Below are positions 27,736 through 36,886 of a stretch of DNA of 64,000 nucleotides, one piece after another. This DNA is from Chitinophaga tropicalis. GTDB lineage: Bacteria > Bacteroidota > Bacteroidia > Chitinophagales > Chitinophagaceae. The stretch spans positions 1-64,000 of the forward strand of contig NZ_WRXN01000019.1 in NCBI RefSeq assembly GCF_009758205.1. The letters run 5' to 3'. The notes beneath the pieces are model-generated. The model was not told the DNA's origin and did no database searches. It saw only the letters and a program-made list of their open reading frames with translations. The translations under genes and the position numbers were made by a program. Every line of letters starts with the position of its first letter. Within the stretch, counting starts at the first letter, position 1.

Positions 27736-28545
27736 TTACTTTTTGATCAACCAGCTTTCTACCGCCCTCGAAAATTCGGCTACATCTATAGGATGCCTGC
27801 TGGTTACCAGGTTTCCCTCTGTCACTACAGGTTGATCCAATACTGTACCTCCGGCGTTCTTCAAATCCACCTGTATATTCCAGTAACCTGTCAGCGTTCT
27901 TCCTTTTAAAATATCAGCAGAAGCTAATACAACCGGTGCGTGACAAATAGCGGCAATCAGTTTTCCCGACTTATTGAAGTCCTGCAGGAACTTTATCACA
28001 TCTTTGTCATAGCGCAGGTTATCAGGGTTCCATGCCCCACCGGGTATAAATACAGCATCGTAGTCGCTTACTTTGATCTTGTCTGCAGTACGATCGAATT
28101 TTATCCAGCCAACGGGTTGTAAATACTGAATAGCCATGATGTGTGTTTTTGCCATTTCCGGGTACATCAGGCCGTACCTCTCTGGTGCAGGATTGTATTT
28201 TGGCGCTACAATATCTACTTTGGCGCCGAGTTGTTTGAAATACCATACAGGCCCGAGTAATTCAATTTCCTCAAAACCATCAGCAGCCAATACGGCGATC
28301 TTTTTATCTTTTAATACAGTTGGATCTGTTACAGGTGTAAAGAAGAAAGCCTTTAATGCCTCGTTTCCTGGAGCATTTAAAAGCTGGGATACAGGCATAT
28401 TCACAACTGCTGATGAAGATCCAAGTTGATTCAATACTGAAAGTTCGTGACTGTTCATTTCTGTTGTTTTTACCTGTGCTGTTGCATTCAATACAGTAAA
28501 AACACTTACTATACCGGCCAGCATGGATTGATTAAAAAATTTCAT
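27736..28545 (-). CDS. Exported DJ-1/PfpI family protein
   Basis: A 269-residue protein with a signal peptide (about 1-24, MKFFNQSMLAGIVSVF..ATAQ) and a class I glutaminase-like fold. KIAVLAADGFEEIELLGPVWYF, YDAVFIPGG and the elbow AAICHAPVVLAS, holding the reactive Cys, define the DJ-1/PfpI family, whose members are proteases, chaperones or glyoxalase-like enzymes. Export to the periplasm is less common. It is the last gene of the operon that begins at 31515, 18 bases after the ABM-domain gene. Confidence 0.85.
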   Translation of the reverse strand: MKFFNQSMLAGIVSVFTVLNATAQVKTTEMNSHELSVLNQLGSSSAVVNMPVSQLLNAPGNEALKAFFFTPVTDPTVLKDKKIAVLAADGFEEIELLGPVWYFKQLGAKVDIVAPKYNPAPERYGLMYPEMAKTHIMAIQYLQPVGWIKFDRTADKIKVSDYDAVFIPGGAWNPDNLRYDKDVIKFLQDFNKSGKLIAAICHAPVVLASADILKGRTLTGYWNIQVDLKNAGGTVLDQPVVTEGNLVTSRHPIDVAEFSRAVESWLIKK

Positions 28546-28563
28546 TTCATCAAATTTTAATTG

Positions 28564-29298
28564 TTACATATACTTGCCATTACCAAATGGTGCAAATCTT
28601 ATCAGCCTGTGAAGCCCGGCCTGGAAGGGTTGCTTCTTAATGCTGCTGTTCAAGTAGTCAATAACAGGCTGAATAGGAGGAAAATTCAGGTGATATTGAA
28701 AGGCGTCTTCATTCCTGAACTTTTCGTATGTTACGAACTGTGTGCTGTCTTCTTCAAGTTGTGAAAGCTGATAATTAATGACACCTGGCTCGCTTCTGAA
28801 TTGCGGCATGGCTGTATGGTACACTTCTTTAAACCGATCCCCGGTCCCGGCCTTGCTCTCCACAAACAGCATAATAGTGATAGGTGTATCCTCCTTCATT
28901 GGTTCTCTTCGCCATTCTTCTTTTGAAAGCGGTTCCAGGTCTTTTACATAGATGGTTCTTACAGGCTTCACTACATCCTTTTCAGACAATGTTCTTACCT
29001 GTTTAAATATTACACCGTCTCTGAACTTCTCCAACCACTGTCTACCGGTCCACCTTTCAATGAGCCACATTACAGAAGGGCTTTTATCTTCATAATACGC
29101 CTCAGCCATAATGTTATTTTTATTGCCAACAGCCTGTTCCACATACTTTGCAAGTAGCTCAGAAAATTCCTTCCCGAGGTCTTTCTCTACTTCATACCGC
29201 GTTAATACAACTACGTCCTCCATACTAAATGTTTTTTGCGCTTTTACATTGATGCTGCCCAGCAGCATATATATTGCGAACATCAGATTTCTTGTCAT
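28564..29298 (-). CDS. Exported protein with two antibiotic-biosynthesis-monooxygenase-like (ABM) domains
   Basis: A 244-residue protein with a signal (about 1-20, ending VKAQ). Two ferredoxin-like halves are visible: about 28-100 (VVVLTRYEVEKDLGKEFSE...SVMWLIERWTGRQWLEKF) and about 135-220 (ITIMLFVESKAGTGDRFKEV...TQFVTYEKFRNEDAFQYHL). Such dimeric-fold domains, as in YgiN, act on quinones or other small aromatics or serve as dimer scaffolds. Catalytic capacity is not evident. It sits between the hydrolase and DJ-1/PfpI genes. Confidence 0.68.
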   Translation of the reverse strand: MTRNLMFAIYMLLGSINVKAQKTFSMEDVVVLTRYEVEKDLGKEFSELLAKYVEQAVGNKNNIMAEAYYEDKSPSVMWLIERWTGRQWLEKFRDGVIFKQVRTLSEKDVVKPVRTIYVKDLEPLSKEEWRREPMKEDTPITIMLFVESKAGTGDRFKEVYHTAMPQFRSEPGVINYQLSQLEEDSTQFVTYEKFRNEDAFQYHLNFPPIQPVIDYLNSSIKKQPFQAGLHRLIRFAPFGNGKYM

Positions 29299-29310
29299 TA
29301 CAAATCGTAT

Positions 29311-30123
29311 TTATAGTGCGGCCTTGATCAACAACGCTGAAACAGTGTGTGGCTCTGCCAGGAAGGGAGAATGGCTTGTGTTCACCGTGTACACGGTTTT
29401 TATACCTGCCGCTGCTATCATACGGTCCTGCAGAGCTGGTGAGATCACTACATCCTTCAGTGTCTTAATATATATTTTATCTACTGAGCCAAAACCTTCG
29501 TTTGTCAGGGTTACCTTGTTGGTAAATGGAATTGCCGGTTCTGCCCGGTAGTTGGTTAGTACCAGGTCTTTAACGGTTGGCGAACCATCGTTGATAAAAA
29601 GATATGTGAGGCTGTCGCGTTTTACATCAAGCGTCAATCGATCGGCTGAAGGTACCAGCAATGGCCCCAAACCAGAGCCAGGATCTGAATAAGCAAGATC
29701 CGTAAGCGCCTGTCCTGTTGAAGGAAGAAAAGCTCCTATGTAAACCAGTTTCCGGATCTTATTGGGAATTTTTTCCGCCACACTTGTAATTACCATTCCG
29801 CCCATACTATGTCCTACGAGAATTACATTGCTGTCGGCTTTAGCAATAGCATTGATCACTTCGTCCCTGTAAACATCAAGACTCAGCCGATACGGAGCTG
29901 TTGTGTCGGAGCCATGACCTGGCAACTTCACGACAATCACTTTATTGCCATTTTTAACAAGGTCGGCCTGTACGGAATCCCAGACATACGGGGCCTGCCA
30001 TGCGCCGTGTACCAGTACAAAAGTCCGGGAAGCGGCACCTGGTCCTTTTTGATTGTCGGCGCATGAAGCTGCTGTTGTGATGAGCGCTGCAGCAGCAAGC
30101 AGCGATATAATTGACTTTTTCAT
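29311..30123 (-). CDS. Alpha/beta hydrolase lipoprotein
   Basis: A 270-residue hydrolase with signal MKKSIISLLAAAALITTAAS and lipidation Cys 21. FVLVHGAWQAPYVWDSV is the HG oxyanion motif, LVGHSMGGMV the nucleophile elbow, and NTSHSPF near the end holds the catalytic His. It resembles the EstC/pyrethroid-hydrolase and salicylate methylesterase group acting on small esters. Its ATG overlaps the preceding stop by four bases (30120-30123). Confidence 0.85.
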   Translation of the reverse strand: MKKSIISLLAAAALITTAASCADNQKGPGAASRTFVLVHGAWQAPYVWDSVQADLVKNGNKVIVVKLPGHGSDTTAPYRLSLDVYRDEVINAIAKADSNVILVGHSMGGMVITSVAEKIPNKIRKLVYIGAFLPSTGQALTDLAYSDPGSGLGPLLVPSADRLTLDVKRDSLTYLFINDGSPTVKDLVLTNYRAEPAIPFTNKVTLTNEGFGSVDKIYIKTLKDVVISPALQDRMIAAAGIKTVYTVNTSHSPFLAEPHTVSALLIKAAL

Positions 30124-30698
30124 GTTAGAGGTTTTAAATTTTCGGGTGCCGGCATATCAAATCCGTTTAAAATAATTGCTATAAAACAGTAGCCTCCGAT
30201 AAGAAAGAAGAGCTCCGCTATTGCATCCTGTCCAAGTAGCTGAACTGCCCGTTTATAAGTTGAATCAGGCACAACATGACCGGTAACCAGGATATGGGCG
30301 ACACTATGTGCAATGGCTTGTTGTTCATTCAGGCCATAAGGATGATTGCCTGCTGCAAGCGATGCGATAACATCGGGTGAAATACCAAATGCTTCGGCCA
30401 TGATCTCGTGAGCATACAGTTCAAAGCGTGCGCCAAAGGATGCTGCAACAGTTAGTATAGCCACCTCACGAACACTTTTGTCAAGCGTTGCATGCGTGTC
30501 GAGTGTTCTGAGAAAACTCAACGCTGGAATGCCGAACTGCGGATAGTGTAACATGGCCGGGAAAGGGCCCAATAATGCCCCATGTGTATCTATCATAGTT
30601 ACCTGGCTTTGGCTTCGGCCAACTACGCTGGCAATCTCATTATGTACTGAACGGGCTTCGTTACCAAGCGTATCCGGAGGTAATGGTTTTATACGCAT
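30120..30698 (-). CDS. Carboxymuconolactone decarboxylase-like protein lacking AhpD cysteines
   Basis: A 192-residue helical protein of the CMD/AhpD fold (LRTLDTHATLDKSVREVAIL, ARFELYAHEIMAEAFGIS). The AhpD CxxC pair is absent; ELYAHE stands in its place, so disulfide peroxidase chemistry is excluded and a decarboxylase or isomerase-like role is more likely. No signal peptide. It overlaps the hydrolase gene by four bases and follows the cupin gene by three, so these form a tight operon. Confidence 0.85.
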   Translation of the reverse strand: MRIKPLPPDTLGNEARSVHNEIASVVGRSQSQVTMIDTHGALLGPFPAMLHYPQFGIPALSFLRTLDTHATLDKSVREVAILTVAASFGARFELYAHEIMAEAFGISPDVIASLAAGNHPYGLNEQQAIAHSVAHILVTGHVVPDSTYKRAVQLLGQDAIAELFFLIGGYCFIAIILNGFDMPAPENLKPLT

Positions 30699-30701
30699 GA
30701 T

Positions 30702-31283
30702 CTAATTTTTTGGGGTTACAATTTCAGGTGTAAACTCCCCATCGATCAAAATGAAGGCCATACGGCAGATTTTGCCGGAGCGGTTGGCCCAGGCATGGTT
30801 GGTGCCGTTTTGAATAATGATATCACCAGCCTGAATAATTGTCTCTTCCTGATCCAGCACCAATGTTATTTCGCCTTCAAGTACAATTCCGTAATCGACT
30901 GTCTGGGTGCGATGCATCAACGGATGCGGGGCAGCTTCGTTTGAGGTGGAGGCTTTTTCATCGCCCATTGATTTGAATTTAGCTGCTGCATCTGCGCCAG
31001 TTAGTTTTCGTATCTCTTCACCTTCCGGCGGAAATTCAATCACCCGTATTCGTGTCCCGTGTTTAGGAGGTGGCAATATCAGGCCCTTTTCCTCTGACTC
31101 CGCCGGCTGTGCGTGGATCAACGCAGGTGTTTCCAACGTATGCCATACTTCAAAAAAAGTAGGGCCGCCTGGTCCGCCAACAAGTTGAGTATGTGTAGGT
31201 GGCGCATCGGAAATAATAACCGCTGCACCATCAGTGTTATGACCTGTTATAATACGTCTGAATGTTTTCTGTTGCTGGTTCAT
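30702..31283 (-). CDS. Cupin-domain protein
   Basis: A 193-residue cytoplasmic protein with a C-terminal cupin barrel: HPLMHRTQTVDYGIVLEGEI carries cupin motif 1, and GDIIIQNGTNHAWANRSG motif 2 with the metal-binding His. The start at MNQQQKTF avoids overlap with the upstream 2TM gene; the longest frame runs back to 31364. Cupins of this layout are often dioxygenases or isomerases for aromatic or keto acids. Its neighbours suggest small-molecule catabolism, substrate unknown. Confidence 0.85.
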   Translation of the reverse strand: MNQQQKTFRRIITGHNTDGAAVIISDAPPTHTQLVGGPGGPTFFEVWHTLETPALIHAQPAESEEKGLILPPPKHGTRIRVIEFPPEGEEIRKLTGADAAAKFKSMGDEKASTSNEAAPHPLMHRTQTVDYGIVLEGEITLVLDQEETIIQAGDIIIQNGTNHAWANRSGKICRMAFILIDGEFTPEIVTPKN

Positions 31284-31293
31284 GTATCTGTTT

Positions 31294-31515
31294 TTAATTG
31301 CTCTTTGATTTTTTGAAAACAAATACTCCCAGGTAATGAAACAGAATACCGATACCCCATGCAATTGTGGACCATAGCGGCCAGGGATAGCTTCTATCTG
31401 TGAAGTACCATACGATCCACATAGCAGGAAGGGAAAACAGGAAAACGATGAAATGGATTCTGAAACCCTTTTTAGGGTTAACGGAGGCTTCGCTCCATTG
31501 ATTCGGGTATGTCAT
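31294..31515 (-). CDS. Small two-helix (2TM) membrane protein
   Basis: A 73-residue protein with a cytoplasmic lead, then KKGFRIHFIVFLFSLPAMWIVW and YPWPLWSTIAWGIGILFHYLGVF, the two helices of the 2TM domain family common in Bacteroidota. It heads the operon 31515-27736. A weak sigma-54-like promoter is placed 23-38 bases upstream. Function unknown. Confidence 0.78.
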   Translation of the reverse strand: MTYPNQWSEASVNPKKGFRIHFIVFLFSLPAMWIVWYFTDRSYPWPLWSTIAWGIGILFHYLGVFVFKKSKSN

Positions 31516-31537
31516 ACAATTAGGTTTGATCTATGTT

Positions 31538-31553
31538 GACTATTTGTATGCCA
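31538..31553 (-). promoter_or_regulatory. Weak candidate sigma-54 promoter
   Basis: The minus strand reads TGGCATACAAATAGTC. The first seven bases match the -24 element TGGCAYR, but the -12 element is TAGTC rather than TTGCW, so only part of the consensus is met. Position, 23-38 bases ahead of the 2TM start, and the neighbouring sigma-54 activator make it worth listing. Confidence 0.3.
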
Positions 31554-31662
31554 TTCTGCTACAAGGATAATATGCGGGGAAAAGTAATTCTGTAATATAC
31601 TGAAAGTAAGATCAATAACGATAGTTAACAATACAGAGAGGAGAAAAAACAATGGTATGGCG

Positions 31663-31710
31663 CTCCGATATTTTCGGAGTTTAATTCATCAAACTCCGAA
31701 AATATTGGAG
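31663..31710. promoter_or_regulatory. Long inverted repeat, candidate enhancer site or terminator
   Basis: Arms CTCCGATATTTTCGGAGTTT (31663-31682) and AAACTCCGAAAATATTGGAG (31691-31710) differ at one position and flank an eight-base spacer. Each arm is itself near-palindromic around a CTCCGA..TCGGAG core, giving two dyads. It lies about 150-195 bases ahead of the operon starting at 31515 and six bases past the sigma-54 activator stop. It could be the activator's upstream binding site, the activator gene's terminator (a T-run follows at about 31650-31644 on the minus strand), or both. Confidence 0.7.
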
Positions 31711-31715
31711 TCTCG

Positions 31716-33677
31716 TTAGTCAAAATCCTGCTTTTTTATATTCAGCCTGGTTATTTTTGATTCGAGGGTAGTAGGTTTTATATTCAATAATTCAGCGGCT
31801 CCGTTGACTCCCCGTATACGGCCTTTTGTTTTTTTGAGGATAGAAGTAATATATTCTCTTTCTGTTTCCTGCTGAATATGTTTTACTTCATCAAATGTAT
31901 TAATACCGGTTTTTCTGGCAAAGCTAAAAGCCTGCGATGAAAGGTCCCGCATTAGTTGCAATTTTGACCTGCCATCATTAAGAACAACGGACTGCTCCAC
32001 AACATTCTCCAGTTCGCGAATATTTCCAGGCCAGTTATATGCGTATATTTTCTGGATCATTGAATCTGAGATCCCATTAAAGGGTTTGTTGAACTCTTTA
32101 CAAAATCTCTTTCCAAAAAACAGGGTTAGCGCTTCTATATCTGTTTTACGTTCACGCAACGGCGGTAGAGTAATAGGGAAAACGTTCAGCCGGTAATACA
32201 GGTCAAGACGGAACCTTCCTTCGGCTACTTCTTCTTCCAGGTTACGGTTTGTGGCGGCAACAATGCGAACATTAACTTTTACCGGTGAACGGCCACCGAC
32301 ATATTCGATTTCCCTTTCCTGTAAAACACGCAATAATTTCGTTTGTATAACAAGCGGCAGTTCTCCGACTTCATCTAAAAAAATAGTTCCGCCTTCGGCC
32401 TGTTCGAACTTTCCTCTCCTTTTTTCAATTGCACCTGTGAAAGCGCCCTTTTCGTGACCGAACAACTCAGATTCTACCAGTGTTTCAGGAATAGCAGCAC
32501 AATTAACCTTAATGAATGGGCCCTTTTTCCTGGCTGAAAGTTCATGAATGGATTGAGCTATTTTTTCTTTGCCTGTGCCGCTTTCGCCCAGTATCAGAAC
32601 GGATGTATTATACGGCGCCACCTGCGTTGCAAGGTCTAACGCAGCTAATAAAAGATGATGATTCCCAATAATGCTTTTGAATCCGGGATAAAACTCCGCT
32701 TTATTTTGTTTCTTATCCGGAGAAACAGGCCCATCCTTTTCTACAGATGATGATGTCTCATAATAAATGACCTTTTCTGCCAGGTCAGTCAGGCATTGTT
32801 TTATCCGGTTTAGAAAGGTAAGATGATTTTTACTGTAAATACCGGACTGGCGACTATAAAAAAAATAATGAACTGACAATCCATAGCCAAGCGAAACAGG
32901 AAATACCAGATATGATCCCATTCGCAAACAATCTAACAATATTCTTTGCAGTGAATTGTTATGAAAATTACCGTTTGGGGTTTCGTTGTTATAAATGTTC
33001 CCATTATTGTCGGTATGGCAATTTTCAATAGCTGCGTAAAAAGATCTATTGTTTAAACCCGTCATGGTGAGTAGTTCTTTCTCACCAATATGCTGGTGTT
33101 CATCAAAACCAACCCGCAAATAACCTATATCAGTGAACCGTTCTCCATTCAAGGGCCTTACTCCTGTTGCCATAAAGTCAAACGGGATAAAAGATTGCAT
33201 AGCCCCGGCCAGTTTTAATAATTTCAACTGAATATCAGATTCTTCATTAGTTATCTCAGTCAGCAATCTTTGTAAACGCTCTTCATTTCGCAATTTTGAC
33301 TCAAGGCTGTGCGTATGGCGATACCATGCAATATCGAGAGTGATCAGCAGGTCTTTCTCTCTAAATGGTTTAACCAGAAACCCGTAAGGCTCTGTTGTCT
33401 TTGCCTCTTCCAGTACTTTCTGGTTAGAGTTGGCGGAAACATAAATGAATGCGATATTATCATCCTTCAGCTTCCGTGCCAGCGCAATTCCTGAGCGTTT
33501 TCCGTTTAACCGGATATCCAAAATCACGAGGTCTGGTGTTTGCTGTTGCAGATACGTGTCAGCCTCTTCTACTGAAACAGCAATTCCTATTACATTATAT
33601 CCGGCTTTCGTTAATATTAATAGCAGGTCATTGGCTACTACGAATTCATCTTCTACTATGAGTAATTTTTTATTCAT
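31716..33677 (-). CDS. Response regulator with sigma-54 activator AAA+ domain and Fis-type HTH
   Basis: A 653-residue activator. The receiver domain (about 3-118) starts MNKKLLIVEDE with phospho-acceptor D54 in LVILDIRL. A sensor-like middle region (about 130-320) is followed by the AAA+ domain (about 335-560) with Walker A GESGTGKE near 362 and the sigma-54-contacting GAFTGA near 410, then a Fis-like HTH near 610-650 (GAAELLNIKPTTLESKI). The start at 33677 begins the receiver consensus and falls after the kinase stop at 33691. It should activate RpoN promoters when phosphorylated by the adjacent kinase. Confidence 0.92.
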   Translation of the reverse strand: MNKKLLIVEDEFVVANDLLLILTKAGYNVIGIAVSVEEADTYLQQQTPDLVILDIRLNGKRSGIALARKLKDDNIAFIYVSANSNQKVLEEAKTTEPYGFLVKPFREKDLLITLDIAWYRHTHSLESKLRNEERLQRLLTEITNEESDIQLKLLKLAGAMQSFIPFDFMATGVRPLNGERFTDIGYLRVGFDEHQHIGEKELLTMTGLNNRSFYAAIENCHTDNNGNIYNNETPNGNFHNNSLQRILLDCLRMGSYLVFPVSLGYGLSVHYFFYSRQSGIYSKNHLTFLNRIKQCLTDLAEKVIYYETSSSVEKDGPVSPDKKQNKAEFYPGFKSIIGNHHLLLAALDLATQVAPYNTSVLILGESGTGKEKIAQSIHELSARKKGPFIKVNCAAIPETLVESELFGHEKGAFTGAIEKRRGKFEQAEGGTIFLDEVGELPLVIQTKLLRVLQEREIEYVGGRSPVKVNVRIVAATNRNLEEEVAEGRFRLDLYYRLNVFPITLPPLRERKTDIEALTLFFGKRFCKEFNKPFNGISDSMIQKIYAYNWPGNIRELENVVEQSVVLNDGRSKLQLMRDLSSQAFSFARKTGINTFDEVKHIQQETEREYITSILKKTKGRIRGVNGAAELLNIKPTTLESKITRLNIKKQDFD

Positions 33678-33690
33678 TGAAACATACTTA

Positions 33691-36237
33691 TCAGGAATTA
33701 ACAAATGGTTCGTCCAAAACCGGCTTACTCATCACTTCAAACCGGATTACTACACTTAGCCCGTTATCACTTACAATATTAACATTACCATTTAATTGCT
33801 TTGCGAGTCCTTGTACGAGCCTAAGTCCCAGCGAATTATGCTTCATTACGTCAAAACCCGCTGGCAGGCCAATACCATTATCGGAAATATTGAGTAACAC
33901 ATAATCGTCGCTGACAGGTTGCAAATTAATACTGACAATTCCTTTCCGATGACCGGGGAATGCATACTTAATAGCATTCACGATACATTCATTGATGATC
34001 AGTCCGAGCGGAATTGCCTGCGACACATCAAGATCAATGGGTTCAATGGTTTGTTGAAAAACGATCCGGTTGCTGGTATCGAAGCTTTCATGCAGGTAAC
34101 TCAACAGATCGTTGATGTATTCAGGCATGGAAATGGTTGAAATATTTCCGGACAAATAAAGCTTCTGATGTATAAGCGACATGGCCTGCATACGCCTCAG
34201 GCTATCTTTTATTGCCAGCACGGCCGCGTCATTATCCAGATAGACGGACTGCGAATTAAGCAGACTGGTCACCATTTGAAGATTGTTCTTTACGCGGTGA
34301 TGGATCTCTTTAATGAGCCATTCTTTTTCTTTCAATAATATATCCTGTTTTGTATTCAGTGTTTCTAAAAACATATTCTTTTGGTCTAATTCTTTTTGAT
34401 GCACCTGCAGTTTGTGGTTGCTCCTGTGTTTCAGAAGATAACGGTTAAATAATAATCCCACAATGATCACTAATAATACTACGCAGGCCAGGGTAATATT
34501 TTTTGTTCTGTTGGCTTGCTCCACTCCGATACGCTGCAATTGGTTCTGGTTATTTAAGGTTTCAATATCTTTTTCCTTTTTAGCAGTTTCGTACTGAACC
34601 CTCAATTCTTCCATTTGCCAGCTTTTGGTTTCATTGAAGATAGAATCGCTCAATTGTTTGTGCCTTAACAAATGTTTCATAGCTGAAGGATAATTCCCCA
34701 TGCCGGAATCGGCCCGAAAAAGCATCAGGTGAATATCTTTAGCTTCAGGAAGCGAATTAGTAGCTTCAGCAGCGTCCAGGGCCTTTTGCAAATAGGCGGA
34801 GGCCTTTCCGTATTGCGTTTTACCGATGAAATACTGGCCTAACTCGTATTGAATATCGGTTGTAATTTCATTGTCTTTCCGCAGCTGGCCGGATAGCTTT
34901 ATCAATTCAAGATAATATTTTTCAGCCTGCCAATCCTGCTTTACAGCGTGATAACAAAACGCCAATGCACCGAACAGACATGCTTCTGCATGAACGCCAA
35001 TGGGTTTGTTTTTCCCGTAGATATCAAGAATATACTCCAGTGCTTCTTTTGCTCTTTTTATTTTTATGAGCTCCCTTGCAAAAAAGAACGCATCCCTGAA
35101 TATATAACCATTGTTATCACCTTTAAATACCTGGCCTCTGAGCACCTTTGAATACCATTCTACGCTTTTATCCGGCTGGCCGGATTCCCGGTACATATTT
35201 GCAAGGCGACGATAAAAAGTAGTGGCTGAGGCAGAGTCATGAGTAGTTTCCACGCTTTCTATTGCCTTTGAGCCATAAAAGATACACTTACTAAAATCAC
35301 CTTTATAGCGGCAGGTTACCGCCAGCAGATCGTAAATATAGTGCAGGTCCCGGTATCCGATGGCTTTGTAACGTCCAAGTACATCCAATAACTCTGTTTC
35401 GGCAAGATCCAGCTTTCCATCCACCATGTGTATATCGGCAATTGTCTTTAATACCCAGGCCTGTCTTTCCTGATTACCACTTTTTTCATACAGCGCATAC
35501 ATTTTCTCAAAACAGTAAAGCCTGGTTATTCCGGTTTTCTCGCGTAATGGAATCAGCGTTGCCAATTCATGCCACAAAAGCGCTTCTTCTTCCTCATTAC
35601 CAGGCTGGCTTATTTTATCTATTGTTGCTTGGTATAGCTTTTTACTTTGCTGCAAACCTTCGGTAATAAAGGACTGCATTGCTTTGATATGTATACGCTC
35701 TGACGGCCATTTTTCAGTCAAATGATCCCCGGCAATTTTATTTGCCTGCTCTAAAAAAAACAGTGAACTATCCAGGTTTTTTTGGATCCTTTCGGTGTGA
35801 AAAAGATAATGCCGGCCCAATATTATTAATAAGCGAAAGCGGGTTGAATCATTTAGTACTCCCAACAGTGTAAGAGCTTGTCGTATTTCATTTTTCCTGA
35901 TCAATGCATCTCCTTTTATCAAAATCGCCTCATTTCTGCCTTTTTTATATTTTAAGACCTGGCTTAAATGGAGGGCCTCTTCTGCGAAGTAACAGGCACT
36001 GTCCAATTGCGTTCGGGGATTACCGGTTTTGTATAAATAATACTCCCGGTAAATATAATATTGACCAAGCTTTAGTAAAAGAGACACACGATTTGTATCC
36101 GCTTTACTTTTCTGAAGTTGGAAAACCAATCGGGAATGAATACTATCTTTTAACTGGGAAAATGATAAAAACGGGGAAACCACCAAAATAGAAATGGTAG
36201 TAAAAATACAGAAGAACGCTTTGCTACAGTGTTGCAT
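33691..36237 (-). CDS. TPR-containing sensor histidine kinase (HisKA_2 type)
   Basis: An 848-residue kinase with signal peptide (about 1-28, ending LSFSQ), a long TPR region (about 40-560), one membrane helix (ITLACVVLLVIIVGLLFNRY, about 580-600), a coiled linker and a HisKA_2/HATPase module. EIHHRVKNNLQMVTSLL carries the phosphorylated His (H647); NECIVNAIKYAFPGH and SDNGIGLPAG are the N and G boxes. It would sense a periplasmic cue and phosphorylate the response regulator encoded 13 bases downstream. Confidence 0.93.
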   Translation of the reverse strand: MQHCSKAFFCIFTTISILVVSPFLSFSQLKDSIHSRLVFQLQKSKADTNRVSLLLKLGQYYIYREYYLYKTGNPRTQLDSACYFAEEALHLSQVLKYKKGRNEAILIKGDALIRKNEIRQALTLLGVLNDSTRFRLLIILGRHYLFHTERIQKNLDSSLFFLEQANKIAGDHLTEKWPSERIHIKAMQSFITEGLQQSKKLYQATIDKISQPGNEEEEALLWHELATLIPLREKTGITRLYCFEKMYALYEKSGNQERQAWVLKTIADIHMVDGKLDLAETELLDVLGRYKAIGYRDLHYIYDLLAVTCRYKGDFSKCIFYGSKAIESVETTHDSASATTFYRRLANMYRESGQPDKSVEWYSKVLRGQVFKGDNNGYIFRDAFFFARELIKIKRAKEALEYILDIYGKNKPIGVHAEACLFGALAFCYHAVKQDWQAEKYYLELIKLSGQLRKDNEITTDIQYELGQYFIGKTQYGKASAYLQKALDAAEATNSLPEAKDIHLMLFRADSGMGNYPSAMKHLLRHKQLSDSIFNETKSWQMEELRVQYETAKKEKDIETLNNQNQLQRIGVEQANRTKNITLACVVLLVIIVGLLFNRYLLKHRSNHKLQVHQKELDQKNMFLETLNTKQDILLKEKEWLIKEIHHRVKNNLQMVTSLLNSQSVYLDNDAAVLAIKDSLRRMQAMSLIHQKLYLSGNISTISMPEYINDLLSYLHESFDTSNRIVFQQTIEPIDLDVSQAIPLGLIINECIVNAIKYAFPGHRKGIVSINLQPVSDDYVLLNISDNGIGLPAGFDVMKHNSLGLRLVQGLAKQLNGNVNIVSDNGLSVVIRFEVMSKPVLDEPFVNS

Positions 36238-36826
36238 TTGGGAAACAACAACTTATTTAATTGGTCAATAATATATCGTTTGCTATGTTTTCCGGTACTT
36301 TCCTCCAATGTATCAACTGGTTGAGTGGTGATTTGCCGATTTAACCGGATGCAATTCTAAAATACCAATACTAAATTAGCGAAAATGATGATCGTTTAAG
36401 TTTATTATTCTGGCAACTGTTTTGCCTTAGTTGTTTCTAAAAGATACATAAAGCCTTAGATTTCCGGTAAGACATTCATTAACAGGTTAGACTATCGTTC
36501 AGCTACGCTAAAAAAAAGAAATCCTTTAAATGCTGTATGAAGCGTTTTTAATTTTTTTATAATTCAAAATCCGTCGGAAGTTATACTATACATCGATACA
36601 AGTCAGTACCCCTTTAAACGCCTAATGCCGTTGGCAAATAATTCTGCAGGCTGGCGGGTATAATATAATTAACCGGGTTGGAAGATATTTTATTTGCTTC
36701 TGTTCCGGGCTTCTCCTGTTTGTATAACAAGTTAATATAGGTTACATTAAAAATGACGATTTCCAGCTCCTCGGGAGGGTTTGGCTATAAATTCAAAAAA
36801 AAACTGAAAAGTTAAAAATACGTGAC

Positions 36827-36834
36827 TATATTTG
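36827..36834 (+). promoter_or_regulatory. Candidate -7 box TATATTTG for the TonB receptor gene
   Basis: Exact TAnnTTTG match 53 bases ahead of the receptor start, leaving a leader of about 46 bases. A paired inverted repeat starts at its last base. Confidence 0.55.
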
Positions 36835-36862
36835 TCTACAATTCTAGTAGACTAATAGAATT
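36834..36862. promoter_or_regulatory. Two overlapping inverted repeats, candidate repressor operator
   Basis: GTCTAC (36834-36839) pairs with GTAGAC (36847-36852), and AATTCTA (36840-36846) pairs with TAGAATT (36856-36862). They overlap the expected transcription start of the TonB receptor gene, which is where a repressor would act. The binding protein is unknown. Confidence 0.5.
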
Positions 36863-36886
36863 AACGCAACCTATATTATAGCGCTC

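Larger units (their letters stand above)
36238..36886. other. Divergent regulatory region between kinase and TonB receptor genes
   Basis: These 649 AT-rich bases hold the kinase promoter, not recognised, and the receptor promoter near 36827. I see no copy of the CTCCGA-type inverted repeat of 31663-31710 here, and no gene. Confidence 0.5.

Noticed and set aside
30120..30698. AhpD-type alkyl-hydroperoxide reductase
   Set aside because: The required CxxC motif is absent, so only the fold, not the peroxidase function, is supported.
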